Below, one piece after another: positions 1-13,828 of a stretch of DNA of 64,000 bases. The notes under the pieces are model-generated. The model searched no databases. It was not told where the DNA came from and saw nothing but the letters and a program-made list of their open reading frames with translations. The DNA is taken from positions 9,496,501 through 9,560,500 of the forward strand of contig OW285190.1 in assembly GCA_935421135.1 (NCBI GenBank), given 5' to 3'. Position numbers and translations under genes: made by a program. Within the stretch, counting starts at the first letter, position 1. Every line of letters starts with the position of its first letter. The DNA is from Bugulina stolonifera (Eukaryota; Bryozoa; Gymnolaemata; Cheilostomatida; Bugulidae).

Positions 1-635
1 CTCACGAAAATTTTAGAATTGTATAAACATTTACTGTTATTTGCTGACCTTCCAAGTATACTCTAGTGCTGTTCTACTGTATCTACTTGAAGACTTATGA
101 GCCATTAGTGTATCTTGTAATGTAGTTTCAGCATCAGCCCAGCGATTGTAAGATAATATTGATGTACTTTATTACAATTAAAGATACAGGTTAGGTATTA
201 TATTATATTTAGTGACAAAGCATAAAATATATGCAAAAACCCATAACATGACATGACCTCTATATTACCCACTTGCAGGGACAATAAGAACTAGAGCTAA
301 TAGACTGAGTTCAAAGGAACATGTGCTGTACCATGAAACTAAAAAATTAATTATAATTTGATCCAGTAAGATACAGACAACCTAACACAGGCACAAAATA
401 CGACATGCATATAAATTTACAAATTAGAATTTAGGCTAAACTTACAATTAATATACAGGCATACAAGTATCTATATATCATCTGGTACTGTGTACTTGCA
501 TATTTGGTTTCTTACAGGAGCAACAGACAGTATTATATGTAACATGTCAGGATAAATAGTTTCACCACTAAACAACTATGTAGGTGAGATCTAATACCTC
601 TCATCCATAGTTGACAGGGTGAGGTACTTCCATCC
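1..635. other. AT-rich noncoding sequence
   Basis: No reading frame with coding character or plausible splice sites was found on either strand. The sequence is AT-rich with scattered TACATGTA-like words. It may be intergenic or part of an intron of a gene lying outside the window. Confidence 0.4.
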
Positions 636-968
636 TCAGTTTATATAGACTCTTGTACAAATCGCAGCAACATAATTGGCATGGGTAGCACGAATCTTCA
701 GCAACAATTTACGTGGTGGGGAAAGGTGACTTGTCCCACCACTAGTTATGAAACGTGTAAATCCAAGTGCATTGACAGATTTTTTGTGCTTTGGTAGATG
801 ATTAGGGTAACTTCTTCGAATACAAATAACGATTAATAATTTGAAACTTGTTTCACTAGGTACATGGAGTGTCATACTGCACACTAGGAATACAAGGTTA
901 TACAGCAATTGTGGTACTGTTTTGTTCAGTACTATTAATAGTTTAGTCTTCGGGTGTTCAGTGGCCAT
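636..968 (-). pseudogene. Possible degenerate fragment of a repeated invertebrate protein
   Basis: An open frame of 110 codons on the minus strand. Its last part (IRATHANYVAAICTR) is followed, after a frame change, by MEVPHPVNYGWE near 600-650. Together they resemble a short C-terminal pattern I associate with multicopy, transposon-linked proteins of marine invertebrates (a line beginning RA-Y/H-YQ-A-I/W, then a P-x-P-x-x-YGW tail). The frame change and internal stop suggest a decayed copy. The family match rests on memory of a short pattern, so it is weak; chance openness is the alternative. Confidence 0.22.
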
Positions 969-3900
969 GTGGTACTTGATTTCGTTAGGTTGATAGCATT
1001 TGAAATACCTATACTAGCCTACTTCAATGATAGCTCTGCGTCCTTCAAGAATCACCATCATAGCTGTCATCATCGCCGTCGATGGTACTGTATACTGCTG
1101 GGGTTGATCGTAATTTAATTGAGGTAGTAACACGGCAACATTGTTTCTAGCCAGTCTGCCCTAGCAAAAGACAAAAATACACAAACTCATCTAATTTTTG
1201 TAAAAAGATGTTCTCAAGGGTATGAATTGCTAAACAACAAATTAGATCTTTTTTACCCTTCATAATGTAAGCGTATGTACACGAGCTCATAATTTAAATT
1301 TATGCATGTTTGAACATAAGGGAGAAAAGTGAAGAGTTCTGCTCCAAGGAATTCTTACATGTATATATCATCCATCAAAAACATGTTCTGATATAGCCCC
1401 TTGCATCGGCAGTAAGAACATACCTACTAACGCAAGGTCTGTCCGCATGCTTGCTGTGTATATCTTTTAACGTTGGTATGGATACATATGCCTTATCACC
1501 CATCAATCACATCTTCAGGGTTTTTTTTCAGCAATGCAACTTGCACCTAAAACAGCAAGGGTTTTACAACTGTAGGTAATAAAATATAAATGTGCTAGTC
1601 CAGAAACAAACAATTATTTTAGGGTGTAGATGGAAAAATATTTGTGGAACAATAATAGGAGTAGAAAGGCTGTGTGCATGTAAAATAACACAAGGGCAAA
1701 CATAACTGCAGCCTTCGCCGTGAAATTAATGCCACAGTTTTAATGCTAGTATCCTCCAAAAAATATCTAGTAAACATGGAACATAACTACAACCTAGATT
1801 AGACTACTTGAACATTACCCTTAATTATATACATTAAAATCAAAATGAAATTGAAATCCTTATTGCATTGCTAGGTAAAACATAGGCCTACTAGAGCAGT
1901 CTCGCAACACTATAACATAATGATAATAACAGAATAACACAATACAAGACTACATTTAGTATAACTTTGTATACATGTCTATAACCATAACAAATAATTA
2001 TACATGTGTATTTAAAACTACATTTAGGCTATTTTATAAATTTCTTGTGGATCAAGATCATGCAAAAAATTTTGCTGATTGCGATCAACTTCATCACATT
2101 CAATTAAATTATTATAAAAATATTATATTGAGTAATTATAACAGATATGTGACGAGGTATGAGTGTAATTCACATGGCAATGGAATAAGCAATAAGAATT
2201 TTATAAAATGATAATTATTATTAATTATAATTATGGATAAATACATGTTTCCACTAAAAAGTAATTGCCATAAATTACAATGAATAATTAAATTAGGTAA
2301 ACTTAAATTCTTATCCATGTCACAAAATGAAGTTCAAATTTTTCAACCAACTAGCTACTAACTATAACTATTGAATATAATCTTTCTCCTAGTCAGTCAC
2401 ATACCTTTTCCAGAGAAACTGATGCCATATTTAACCTTTGGTTACTAGTGATTCTCATGATAGACCTCTATTATGTGCTGTGATCCCTAGAGACAGAGTG
2501 AGTTAACTCTCAGCTCAAACTAACTCCTTGTCTAATGTCTAGCTGTCTGTTTCCATAATTCAATGAATATCTATGTCAATATTTATTTAGAGAATAGTTT
2601 GTCGGTCTTTGGATGCTCTATTTAACTCTCAAGATAACCAATATGGAGAACTGAATGAATTTATCATTACACATTTGCTACAAAAGTTGCCAAATCTAGT
2701 ATCCAGTAGGTTTCTTGCTACTCACTTTCTTAGATAATTTAACGAAATGACAGGAAATGCATGCAACTGACCAATGAAAGTTGGCGTAGGGGGATTCTGA
2801 TATTTTCTAACAGCAAGTAAAGAGTAGACAACTCTAATTTTAAAAATTTCGAAAAAATTAAATTTTTACCTCTTTGTCAAGTGATTTCGAGGGGTTAGTA
2901 AGTGGATTTGAATTGCCTATGTTTTAATCTATCTGTACACAAAAAATTGTGTAGATTGGAGAGGTCAGGAGCGAAAAGTCATAATTTTGCTGCTTGGCTG
3001 ATGGACTACATTACCAGTAACATTACATTACAAATAGTCCACATTTCATGCATCATTATTTTGTTTGAGCTCTCACTTATTTTATGGTTGAATAACTAAG
3101 ACAATCACAGCCAACCACAAAGCAGGAATAATTAAGGTAAACTGAAGGTCTTTTTTAGGTGTACATAAAATGAAAATCATTTCCATTCTCTTCACAGCTG
3201 GCATTTGATCTTCTGCTGATTTACATGACCAGGATAGTGTATACTAGACAGCTACTGAAGGTAATCCATCAACTACTAGTGTACAATGACTGTATGGAAT
3301 TAGAAACCAAGTATTGTCCGTTTTGAGAAGTCAAAGATCAGTGCCTGCCATATAGTATTATCTCACAGCTCAGAGAGCATTGGCCAGTTTTACACCTACC
3401 ACAGACACTTTTTGCCAACAGCCACCAGCATAAGACGACAGTCAGCCAAGTTGGAAAGAAAAAATAGACACCTGTTGGTAGGTTTCTACATGGTCAAATG
3501 GCTAGCTGTAACATGCATGGGTATGTATAGGCCTACCTACATGGCAATAGGGCAGATCTAGTTGGTATTGGCCCTTCAGGTGCCTACTGTTACATATACG
3601 GTATGCCCTAGTCATCCATCTTTATGCCTGGTCATGCCTAGCATAATTTTTATATTATTGCTTCTCTGGGCAGTTCATGTAAGTCGGCTGCCAATCATGA
3701 CCATAGTTGACTTTACTGTAAAAGAAGGCAATTCTCTGTATTGAATCGGTTTTACTGTCGTCTCTGTAATTGTATCTCTGGTCATACCTTTGTTAAGCTG
3801 CAGGAATCTCTTAGCCTAAGTTCCACTGCAGAGTTGAAGCCAGAACAACTACTAGCTAGTTAGTTAGTGCCTATACACAGAGAACACACAGATACGTACT

Positions 3901-4168
3901 CGGACTCGTTAGTCATTATAACTATCAGAGTAGTGGCATTGTTGGTCAAACACATCTCTCACTCAGTGCATGTACACATAAAGCAATGAAAATGACAGAC
4001 TACTACCATACCTGTTTCACACAATCTCACGCATATCTTTACATTATGTTATGCCTATTGGGTTAATTGACTGTCAAATATAGAATTTACACTAACAAAT
4101 AACCCAAACCCTATAAAGTATAATGAAATACATGTAAATAAGATGTACTACTACATGTCATTGATAGA
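969..4168. other. Noncoding region upstream of the first UNC93A-like gene
   Basis: I see no gene here. Short open frames at 1975-2211, 2902-3099 and 3562-3744 lack family resemblance and splice support. The last about 30 bases (agatgtactactac... up to the ATG at 4169) are conserved just upstream of the second copy's ATG at 17629, so the tandem duplication includes leader or promoter sequence. Confidence 0.4.
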
Positions 4169-7100
4169 ATGGCTGGAAGTATAGAATTAAGTACTACAGA
4201 TGAAGAAAAAAGAGGGATATTAGATGATGATTTATCGCAAACAGAGGCTGTTGGATTCAGCAAAATATCTCAGGTAACATCTTTAGGAAATCTTTGTTTA
4301 CAAAGTACCTGTTATTTGTTGTACATGTACATTGTACATGTAGTGTATCATATAACATAAAACTGATCGTATGAATATAGGATGCAGCTGTTATGGCTGT
4401 TTTTGTCTGTATATTTCCACACTGATTCTGGTGTCATCGTCAACAGAAAACATATTTAACAATTTTTGTTCATATCTAATAGTACATGTGTATGTACGCG
4501 CACTCTGCATAATTCTTTGAAACATCTAAAGGACTTGGTTGGTATAGTGACTCAAAGCAAGTACGTACGTATTGCTGTATAGAAAAGATGTACACTATAC
4601 TTATCACTGTTGCAGCGAATAGGTTTCAGTATTTAGTATTGCTATCATATTTGTATTGCTAATACATTGATCTGTGTTTTTAGTATTACAGTGTTTTGAC
4701 TAAATCTTTGCTATAAATACATGTACATGTAAGAAGTATGGTTGGTGCAGATCAACACTGACTATACTATTCAAGCACATGTAATACATGTACATGATTA
4801 TATTATAATTATGTACCCATGTTTTTACATGTCAATTTGATTAATATGCGTAAATGTATGCCACAGCTAGCAGTTGCCAGTCACTAATATAGCAGTGTCA
4901 ACTATATGTAGGACTAAATAATTTATACTTATGCAATATCTATTTCTAGATATGGAGAAATGCTTTAGCTCTAGAAATCGGGTTGATGTTTTTATATGGA
5001 GCGTACCTATCACTCCAACAGCTACAGTCAAGTCTGTTTGCAAAGGCAGGAATGGGAACCACAGTGTTTGCTATTGTATATGGTGGGCAGGTTATATTCA
5101 CCATGTTGGTGGCTACACCTCTCATTGAAATATTAGGTGTGTAATAATAGTTCATCGGTTATATTGCTCTCGCTGATTTAATGTAGGACCTGCAACATTG
5201 TTTAATTGATTTATTATCAGCATATGCAAGTGAAACCAAAATGCGTTATGTTACTTCATGTTAACAGATTTTTGGAGTAATACTTTAATTCAGCGCGTAC
5301 ATTTATCACACTCGTATCCCCCATGCAGTCGCAAGTTGATTGACTGTTGATTAGGCTCTCATTAGTTCTGCCTACTGCTTGGTTTTACTCATGAAATTCA
5401 CCTGTTTGCTCATAACCTTGAAATATCCAGGTGCCAAGAGGACGATACTCCTGTCAATGGTGAGCTACAACCTGTTCACGGCAGCATATTTCCATCCTGG
5501 CTGGGAACTGTTTATACCTGCTGCCTTGATAATGGGTTTGAGCTCTGGGATATATGTAGCACAACTCTACTATGTTAACATGGTAAGTGATGTAATACTG
5601 ATATGCATTATGCATACTAAACACATGTCTAACACAAACTATACAAACTAGGATATACACTAGTATAATTGACTGAAGGTGCTGATGCAATATCCATGAT
5701 TGTATTGTTATGTTGACGAATAAATAGGTCCACTGTAAATTGCTAACAATGCGTACTAGTAGATTCACAGTTGCATGTGTGAATCTACTAGTATGTATTT
5801 TTAGAACTTATAGTGGGCCTAATTATTCGTCGATCAGTCAGCTCAAGCAACTCAAAGAAACAGTGACACTAACAGGAGCTCAAACTTGATTGATGTATAT
5901 AAAATAGATACAAGATGTATTGTAAGTCTACATTGGTAAACAATGCTTAACTCATTCTTTCAGTCAATCATAAATTGTATGTTGTAGATTGCTCACGATT
6001 ATGCTCACCTTAAAGGAATATCTAACCACGCTGCCGCAAGCCTTTTCTACGGACTATCTGGCAGCATCTACAGAGCTGGTAACTATTGAGTTTACTTGAT
6101 GAATGCAAATTGCCAATCAAAATTCTTCCAATAAATAACTTCTTGTTCCTTCTTCTGAGACACAGGTGTGGAAAGATGTGCATTCATGCCATTAAATTCT
6201 TTGTCTATTAATGGATCATGTCAGACCACAGTCATTTGGCTGGACGATTCTCATGCTAGTGTCGGTCATAAGAAGGCTTGTTTTGAGAAGTGTTTTATGT
6301 GAAAAGCATAGAACCTTGGTTTGTTATTATTTTCGATTGGTAAATACCTTGCAATAGCCAAATGTGTACAAACTTGGTCTTTTTAAAGTAAATTGTATTT
6401 GTTTAATGTATTTTCAGCAAGGAATTTAAAATACAACCATTATAAAATATATAGAAAATAGCCAAACCCCTTAAATTGTATTTGTTAACATTATTCGCTA
6501 TTTTAGCCTGAAAAATCCACCTTTTATTATAATGCCCAGAATACCAGTCCATGATATAGTGCTGGTGGCAGGCTACAATCACTTCTAGCTTATAGGCTTA
6601 AATAAACTGCATGACTTGTATAACTTATACGCATAGAAATTGAAGTAAATGAACTATGGAAGTGAGGCAAATGAACTATAAAATTAACGCAAACTTTTGG
6701 TTGGTTTTATGCTCTTATCATTGCATCGGTGTTCGAAGTGTGGTTATGCATGAATATAGGGTGTAAACTCACCTCAATTTTAGTGGTTATAGGGCCAGAA
6801 GGCATGCACCCTCATTGTAATTTAGCTAGTTTTCCCCATGTAATCACTGTGGACGTGATAAAGCAGTGATAGAGTGCTTGACTCTCATCCATAAGGTCTC
6901 GGGTGTTTAAATCTCACCAGAGAATAGTTTTTTTTCATTTTAGTAATTCACTGATTTCTTAGCTACTATAAGATTAAGTACATGTAGATAGCTATATAAT
7001 TTACTAATCTGCAAAATTGCATGCACCATGTACCCACTTGCATTACTTATATAATATACACGTATATGTATTACTTTGAACATCTTGGAATTGGCACACT

Positions 7101-10100
7101 GAAACCATTGACTATTTAATGACATGCTCAACCTCTTTAAGCGCATCCCAGTTCCACGTAAGCTCGTTATTTCCTTGCCTTCTGCTTTCTATACCTTAGT
7201 ATCTTTCTACAGCGTATCTGATTTTTGCTCAGGAATTTATGATTTTTCAGCTCCGATTTGGGGGAATCTAATTTCTAGCAGAGTTCTTACATCAAGTAAC
7301 TTTACACTGACTATTAAATCGGTCTCTGATGTGGTAAGTGAGATACTTTTTGCTTAGAGGAATTGTGTGTTCACATAACAATACGGTACCAGCTATTGAA
7401 ATATTTACTACTTAACTAATTGTTATGATATTTTCTTCTTAATATGCCTATGTCAGGTGCCCATATTCAACTTTTCTTTAAACTACAGCGACTTAACCGG
7501 TTGCATGTTCAATAATTTGGTCTATTGCAATTATAGTCACTAAACATGCTTCGCTCTCAACAGCGTTTTGCACATGTATTATATACATTGTATATTAAAC
7601 TAATTTATTCTTGTTTAAGATACACTGAACCACTTTCGGTAAAGCACAGCCAGCTTGACTGATCCCGTTCTTGAAAGAGCAATAATTTCTAATTTATGCT
7701 AGTGAACCAGTTTCAAAAAGTCCATTGATACAAATACTTGCATAAAAGAAACACATATCTTTTGCTCAAAATTGAAATGCTCACTTTTGACTTTATAGTG
7801 TTGTGTCTGCTGGAACCGTTCATCACGCAAAAGTTTTCTCGACTTGAATTGTTGCTTGCACTTTATCTTAATATACTGACTAGCAGCACAGGTACAATGT
7901 AGATCATCATGTCGGTCGGCTGGCTGCCGTTATGCCAGACAGAGGTGACTACATCTCAGAGTAACCTTTGGGTCTCTGTGCAGCAAGCACCTGTGTGGCA
8001 AGCACCTGTGTGGCAAGCACCTGTGTGGCAAGCACCTGTGTGGCAAGCACCTGTGTGGCAAGCACCTGTGTGGCAAGCACCTGTGTGGCAAGCACCTGTG
8101 TGGCAAGCACCTGTGTGGCACTGCTTCAGTTTGTCCTTACTTGCAAGTTCAAAAATATTGGTCTGGTAATCAGCAGCACTCCATATACGTAAATATTTAC
8201 ACCTACACTGTATGTAGATTGTATTGTAAAAGAACTAAAAAGAAGTCAACTTTGCTCTTAGCAAGCACCCTGTTTCATATTCAATATTACAACATCAGGG
8301 GTATTAAAGGTACTTACAACCGTATTAAGGGTATTAAAGGTACACACTAAGTTATTTACTGCTGCATTCCACTGGTACACATACATACATTTATAAAACC
8401 TACATGTACATACAACTGTACATGCAGATAATGATAACTGTTAGGTAGCAGGAGTTACATTGTAGCTTTCAGGTGTGAGGCTACACTATGAAAATCCATC
8501 GCAACATCATTGGATGCATTACTTTTAACACAGGACATGGTTGTAGTTTTATCTTGCGTTGGCTTACAACGTACGTAGTTAAAACAAGCAAAAGCTTCAA
8601 TCACATTCTTATGAATAAATTAGTTTAATATATTTTGAGTTGAAAAGAGTATAATCTGTTTATTAAAAGTTGTGATTCAGTTCAATGATGCCTATAGATC
8701 ACTTAATAACATTTTGTTGTTGGCACATACACGTACAACAAATTATTGTTCACACAATAAAATACATTGTACACACATATAAACTAGCGATTGTCGTTCT
8801 AAATCTATCGAAATCCATCATGCTGCTAGTATAAAAAACGCTTCAGTTCAATCGATAGTTAAATTGCATTCAACCCAAAACAGACCCAACATAAAATTTA
8901 CCGCAAATTCTTCTAGCCACACTCCTGTTACCCAGCAACACCAATTGAATGTCCCTGGAAACAAAGCACCTGGTTAAAACTCCTACAGGTGCTAGTGTGG
9001 CAAATTTCCAATCACAGGAGGATTTTGAATGTTGCAAAGGTGTTTTTCTTGTCACAAAACTACCATAGCAAACCACCCAGTGTATGATAAACTATAAACA
9101 TTTGAACTATTTAATTATTTGTGGCAGAATGTAGAATTCACATAGTATGATGTGAGGCAAAGCTAGCTAGTTTTAATATGATACATGTATGTGTAAAAAA
9201 GAACAAAAGCTAATATGAAAGCTGGTACTCACCGAGTACATGTACATGTAATATAAACAGCTTCACAGAATCCTGCTATTTAGCAACATGTATAAGCCAA
9301 GATGTGCCATGAAATATGCCTCAACAGGTGTCTTCGCGACCTCTTGGACGGACCCGGGTCGCTAATAAAAATTAAAAGATGCCCGTCCGACCAAGGCCAG
9401 AAGGGCTATTGGCCTAGGATTTTGCTTGGCCGGACGAAACCATCCCTAGCTCATTGGCACACCTGATTTCTTCGCACGAATACAAGGATTTTGCTTTTGG
9501 CCCAGGCCGGTGTGTTTGCAACCCTGTGACAGATGTGTGCCCGAAAATATTTTCGTAAATCGGCCTGGGTCTGAAGCTTGGGTCGCGAAGACACCTAACA
9601 TTATGTTTTTTGTATAAAAGGTGTCAACTAATTTTCACTGAATCTAAATCTACATCAGTGTACATGTATCGGAATTTTAACTATTTTTGCGTTTTGAATA
9701 GCTTTAGGAGCTACAATATAGATTACTTGCTTACATATTAGGCGTATTTGGATATTGCACCGTGAAGCTTTATAAATACATGTAGCTATCTGCAGCAATA
9801 ACAATTTATTTTATTCAATAATATAACGCTAGGTTAGGCTTAGGCGCTAGGTTAGGCTTAGGCGTACCTGGTAATAATATTTATTTTAAACAAGGAGGTT
9901 CCCCTTCAAATCAAGCATTAGTCACACCTGAATGCTTATGCTGTGTTCGGATATTTAAAGCAGTCTTATATAAACCAAATAACGCCTATTTTGTGCAGCC
10001 ATATTAGAAGTAAGTAATTGCTAGTTACCAGTTTTTTCGCCAGCTTCAATTGAATGTCACCGATCCAGGAAAAGGCTAGTGTGCTATAAATGAGCTTTCA

Positions 10101-13100
10101 ACTTACAGAGCAAGCCTATATTCTAAGCCAAGATTTAAAAACAAATACAAACCTAAGTATTGTCAAACACAGTGAAACTTGCTCAATTCAAACCTCAGAT
10201 AATTCAAAAACTTGGTTAGTTCAAACCACTAGCCTTGGTTCCTGCTGATCACTATATAAGTGGCTTCAAATAATTCAAACTTAGCATCTGTAATTCAAAC
10301 TTTGCACTATATTCAATGGTAAAACTACTACTGCAAGCATTAGTCACCTAATAATAGTTGTCAGTAAATTAGTAGTCATTAGCAGTTACTACTGCATAAT
10401 GTTTCTGCTCAAGCTAAGCTGGAAAAACCTACTGCTTGCTTTAATGTCCCCAAGCTACATGTAAGTTGATCTCATGTTGTCGTCATGTACAGTACATGTA
10501 ATGCATAACTTGTTGCAGTTTTGTGTGTACTAAGCATTACATTAAGTTCTATTGAATAAGAAGCTGTCATGTTAAAGCTTTTCGTTCCTCCACTGTATTC
10601 ACAATTGAAGCAAATGGAAGTTAATACATACATGCACATTCATTTGTTTCTACATTTATACTATTATCATTATCAAGTAGGCATCCAAGCCATTATACAA
10701 AATGAAGGGTAATATAATTCAAACTCGAGCCTAAATTAAACTAATTGTGATGGTCCCTTGGAATTTGAATTAAGCAAGTTCCACTGTAATTCATTCTTGT
10801 TACTTGTACATGCATATTTCCATCTAGCTGACACTGTTTTGTGACGTTGCAGTAATGCAGCTTCTTTTGTGTTCCTGCATCATGTATCCTTATGACTTAA
10901 ATCAATGTGTTATGCATCGACTTTCATTTATTTTAGGAGCTTTCGCTGTGTGGTAAAGATTTTTGTCCAGAAAATGCTGCAAACAACACTTATCTTCAAG
11001 GACCATCAAAAGATCAGGTATAGCTATCAATTCACAGGCTAGGCAAGTACAGTAGGCGTTCTCATGCTTGCTATGTTTTACATGTTATTTAATCAATTTT
11101 GTACAAAGGTTTTTCGGCTAAACGCATTCCAAAATTTGTTTCTGATGCCCAATATTTAATCACTTTATAATGTATTTTTGTAGCGCATTATAATTTTTTT
11201 ACTCAAGTTGTTTTCTCGGTTATCAATATAAAAACAAATGATAACTTGCTACCAAAAACATTCTGTAAGTAGACAGCTAGATATACTGTAGTCTTGGTAC
11301 ATTGGCCAATAGAAACTATACCCTACATCACTATTAAAAGTGAAAGCAATGAGATTGGTGCACTGCACCACCAATTTCAGAGTAATTACCGAATTTCTGA
11401 CACTGCATTAGACGAGTAATTTGGCCATTATAATATGAAGTTCAAAGTTAGGTTTGTATCTTTTTACTGTAGCAAGGCATCAAATTATATTATATGCATA
11501 TGAATATTTTAGAAGACCAATCTTTTTTTGAATGCATAACTTCTCATGAAATGCTACCTCTCTGTTGTCATGATAATTATTTTTTGTTATGTAATTTACT
11601 ATATAAATGCAACCATGTTCAAACGAACTTGGTTCTCATTTATCAATTTAATTGACAAGTTCTTGACTGCTACCAACAAACAGCTACGGGTATATGACTG
11701 AATAAAGACGATTCTATTTTTCTTGTAGCTATACACACTGGCTGGAATTTATATGGGCTGTTCGTTACTTGGAGTAATTATAATACTTGTGTTTCTTCAA
11801 CAACTACCTTGTGAAAAAGACAAAAAAGTGGTTTGCTCTACGGAAGCTTGGCAACTCGACAAAGTCTTTTCAACACTCGCTATGTTGAAAGACTATAGAA
11901 TATTACTGTTGATTCCTTTAACCATACTTGGTGGAATGATGCGAGCTACCTTCTTTGCTGATTATTCTGAAGTACGTATGACATGGAAATTATAGAAAAG
12001 AAAAATGTTAATTGATATTTTTCTTTTCTTTTAGTATACATTATAATTGTTGAGAAAAGTTCTGTTAGAATTTTCTCTACAGATTTGAATTTGCGAGTAC
12101 TATTCTTGAGTTTTGAACACAATGACAATACATCATTTGGTGATAGAATCTTGAAAGCTAAATGTACATTTAGACTGCAGAATATTTCAATCTATTTCAA
12201 AGTATGCCTATTGGTTGAGTACGGTGAAACCGTGTTTCAGCAAAGAATAGCTGTTAGCATAGTAATTGATTGTGCATCATGAGGTGTTTAAACTTCATAC
12301 TTTACCATCAATTATGGAAAAGTTATAAAAGTACAGAATATATAGAATAATCCCGGATCTGTGTTTTGATAAATTAATTGCCTAACCAACTTGACAATGA
12401 TGACGATACTTATTATATTGCCATTCTACATGTATACCATAATAATGCTGAAATAGTCATATTTCATTATATTGAGCAATTCTGCATTCACAGGCATTTA
12501 TTACTTGTCCACTTGGCAGCTGGTGGGTTGGATATATCGGAATGTGTTACAGTGCAGTAGACGGAGTAGGATCCATATTACTTGGGAAGTTTGCAGAGTA
12601 TGTTGAACGATATGCAATGTTCACCCTAGGTAAGTGGCTCACTAAAGATTCGCTACAGTTGGTTCACACAAAAAAGTGTTAGGCCATAACACACTAAAAC
12701 GCTTTTCTCTTTTGAGCTTTGCAAAATATTCCAACACAGATGTAGTACTCAGGTTTCTCATACCATTTTGTTTTCTTGTTGCAGTATTTGTAGTTAATAC
12801 AAGCGCTCTGCTTCCTCTACTTTTCTATCAAGTATCAACTGAGAACAAGTACATCTACTTTATATTTGCTGGTCTCTTTGGTTTGGCCGATTCCTTGTTA
12901 TCCGTTCAGGTAGATGGTAAGTTGTTAAAGGTGTGAAATTAGACTACTGTGAAAATATATAATAATAAAATATATATTAAAAAGTGCAATATAATCTACA
13001 ACTGATAATCCATGTATAGCTGCAAATCTTAACAAAATGAGACAATTACAAATTAAAAAGATTAAAAAACAAAATTTTAAAAACATAATTAGTATTGCGC

Positions 13101-13828
13101 TAAGCCCAATGAACATTACAACAGTGAGCTACCGTAGAGTAAGAGCTAAGGGTACTGCTGCAAAAATCATCTGCATTGTATCTTCTTCTTTAGGTACCAG
13201 GTCTGGAACAGACATTGGTGATCATGTCTTGCCACTCACTCTTCAGATTAGCCTTTCTCATGAAATTTATGTTTCCTTGCTTAATGTTACCTACTGATAT
13301 CCAGTTATTCAAACTATCTATGTATTTTATTCTTTGTCTACCTCTGCTACGCTCACCCTCGATTTTTTCTGTTAGAGTAAGATGTTACAGACCTTTCTGT
13401 CAATATGCACCTACATGACCCATAAATTGTAGTTGCCTCTTTCTTATTGTTCTTAATAATGATCTTTTAACACTTGCTTCGATAAACACTGCTTCATTTG
13501 TTTTCTTCTCCTTCCAGGATATTCTCAATATTCTTCTGATGAACCACATTTCTGTCACTTTGAGTCGCCTCTCCATTTCCTTATTAAGTGTCCAATGAAT
13601 ATTTTTTGTGTTTTAGCACTTTATGGGGTTCTATTCAAAGAGAACGGACAGTCAGCTATAGCCATCAACGTCTTCTCTCGTCTATCGGGATTCATCATTT
13701 CCTTTGCGCTACAGAATCATCTGTGCATGCCTACCAAGGTTTATATTCTACTATCTATTCTGGTAATTGGATTTGTGGGCTACATCACCATAGAGATCAT
13801 GGAGAAAAGGAAAAGTAAAGAATTGTAG
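4169..13828 (+). CDS. UNC-93 homolog A-like MFS membrane protein, tandem copy 1
   Basis: Ten exons: 4169-4273, 4950-5136, 5431-5582, 5988-6078, 7251-7333, 10937-11017, 11729-11971, 12494-12629, 12785-12916, 13617-13828. All introns are GT-AG and all phases match, giving 473 aa. Exon 1 is an acidic cytosolic-type N-terminus (MAGSIELSTTDEEK). Exon 2 begins IWRNALALEIGLMFLYGAYLSLQQ, written here only as the landmark IWRN...LQQLQSSLF, a hallmark of UNC93A proteins. Other landmarks are LGSWWVGYIGMCYSAVD (exon 8), the two membrane segments of exon 9, and ALYGVLF at the exon 9/10 junction. About 11-12 hydrophobic segments fit the major facilitator fold. UNC93A relatives are orphan membrane proteins, with roles proposed in K+-channel regulation or transport; the substrate is unknown. 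The paralogue at 17629-23101 and the gene at 45349-51533 share the same exon layout. The stop is TAG after KSKEL. Confidence 0.93.
6772..7013 (+). repeat. Dispersed SINE-like repeat, copy 1 (intron 4 of the first UNC93A-like gene)
   Basis: The block running from cctcaattttagtgg to ctaatctg matches 15303-15521 in the same order: an identical start, a tRNA-promoter-like middle (AGCAGTGATAGAGTGC, then GGGTGTTTAAATCTC), a T-rich stretch, then cattttagtaattca and a shared tail. The internal box A/box B-like spacing suggests a tRNA-derived SINE, but the match is degenerate. Confidence 0.5.
7983..8117 (+). repeat. Minisatellite, nine perfect 15-bp units
   Basis: Nine exact tandem copies of gcaagcacctgtgtg, in intron 5 of the first UNC93A-like gene. 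All frames stay open because the unit is a multiple of three, which creates spurious short ORFs on both strands. The perfect identity suggests recent expansion or a length-polymorphic locus. Confidence 0.95.
9326..9596. mobile_element. Short TIR element (MITE), 271 bp
   Basis: The element starts AGGTGTCTTCGCGACC and ends with its exact reverse complement GGTCGCGAAGACACCT, a 16-bp perfect terminal inverted repeat. It is flanked by AAC on both sides, a possible 3-bp target-site duplication. Its GC content is clearly above the surrounding intron (intron 5 of the first UNC93A-like gene) and it has no coding capacity. The superfamily is uncertain; a 3-bp TSD is seen in PIF/Harbinger but AAC is not their usual target. 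Confidence 0.75.
13190..13590 (-). mobile_element. Non-LTR retrotransposon relic, C-terminal RT tail
   Basis: On the minus strand this intron reads through MERRLKVTEMWFIRRILRI, then WKEKKTNEAV, then RSLLRTIRKRQLQFMGHV, then IEGERSRGRQRIKYIDSL, ending WQDMITNVCSRPGT and a stop. This is the conserved tail following the reverse transcriptase of LINE-type elements. In-frame stops near GHVGAY show that it is dead and 5'-truncated. It lies in intron 9 of the first UNC93A-like gene and has no counterpart in the tandem paralogue. Confidence 0.8.

Noticed and set aside
7909..8192. 86-, 74- and 63-codon frames around 8 kb
   Set aside because: Artefacts of the 15-bp minisatellite inside an intron.
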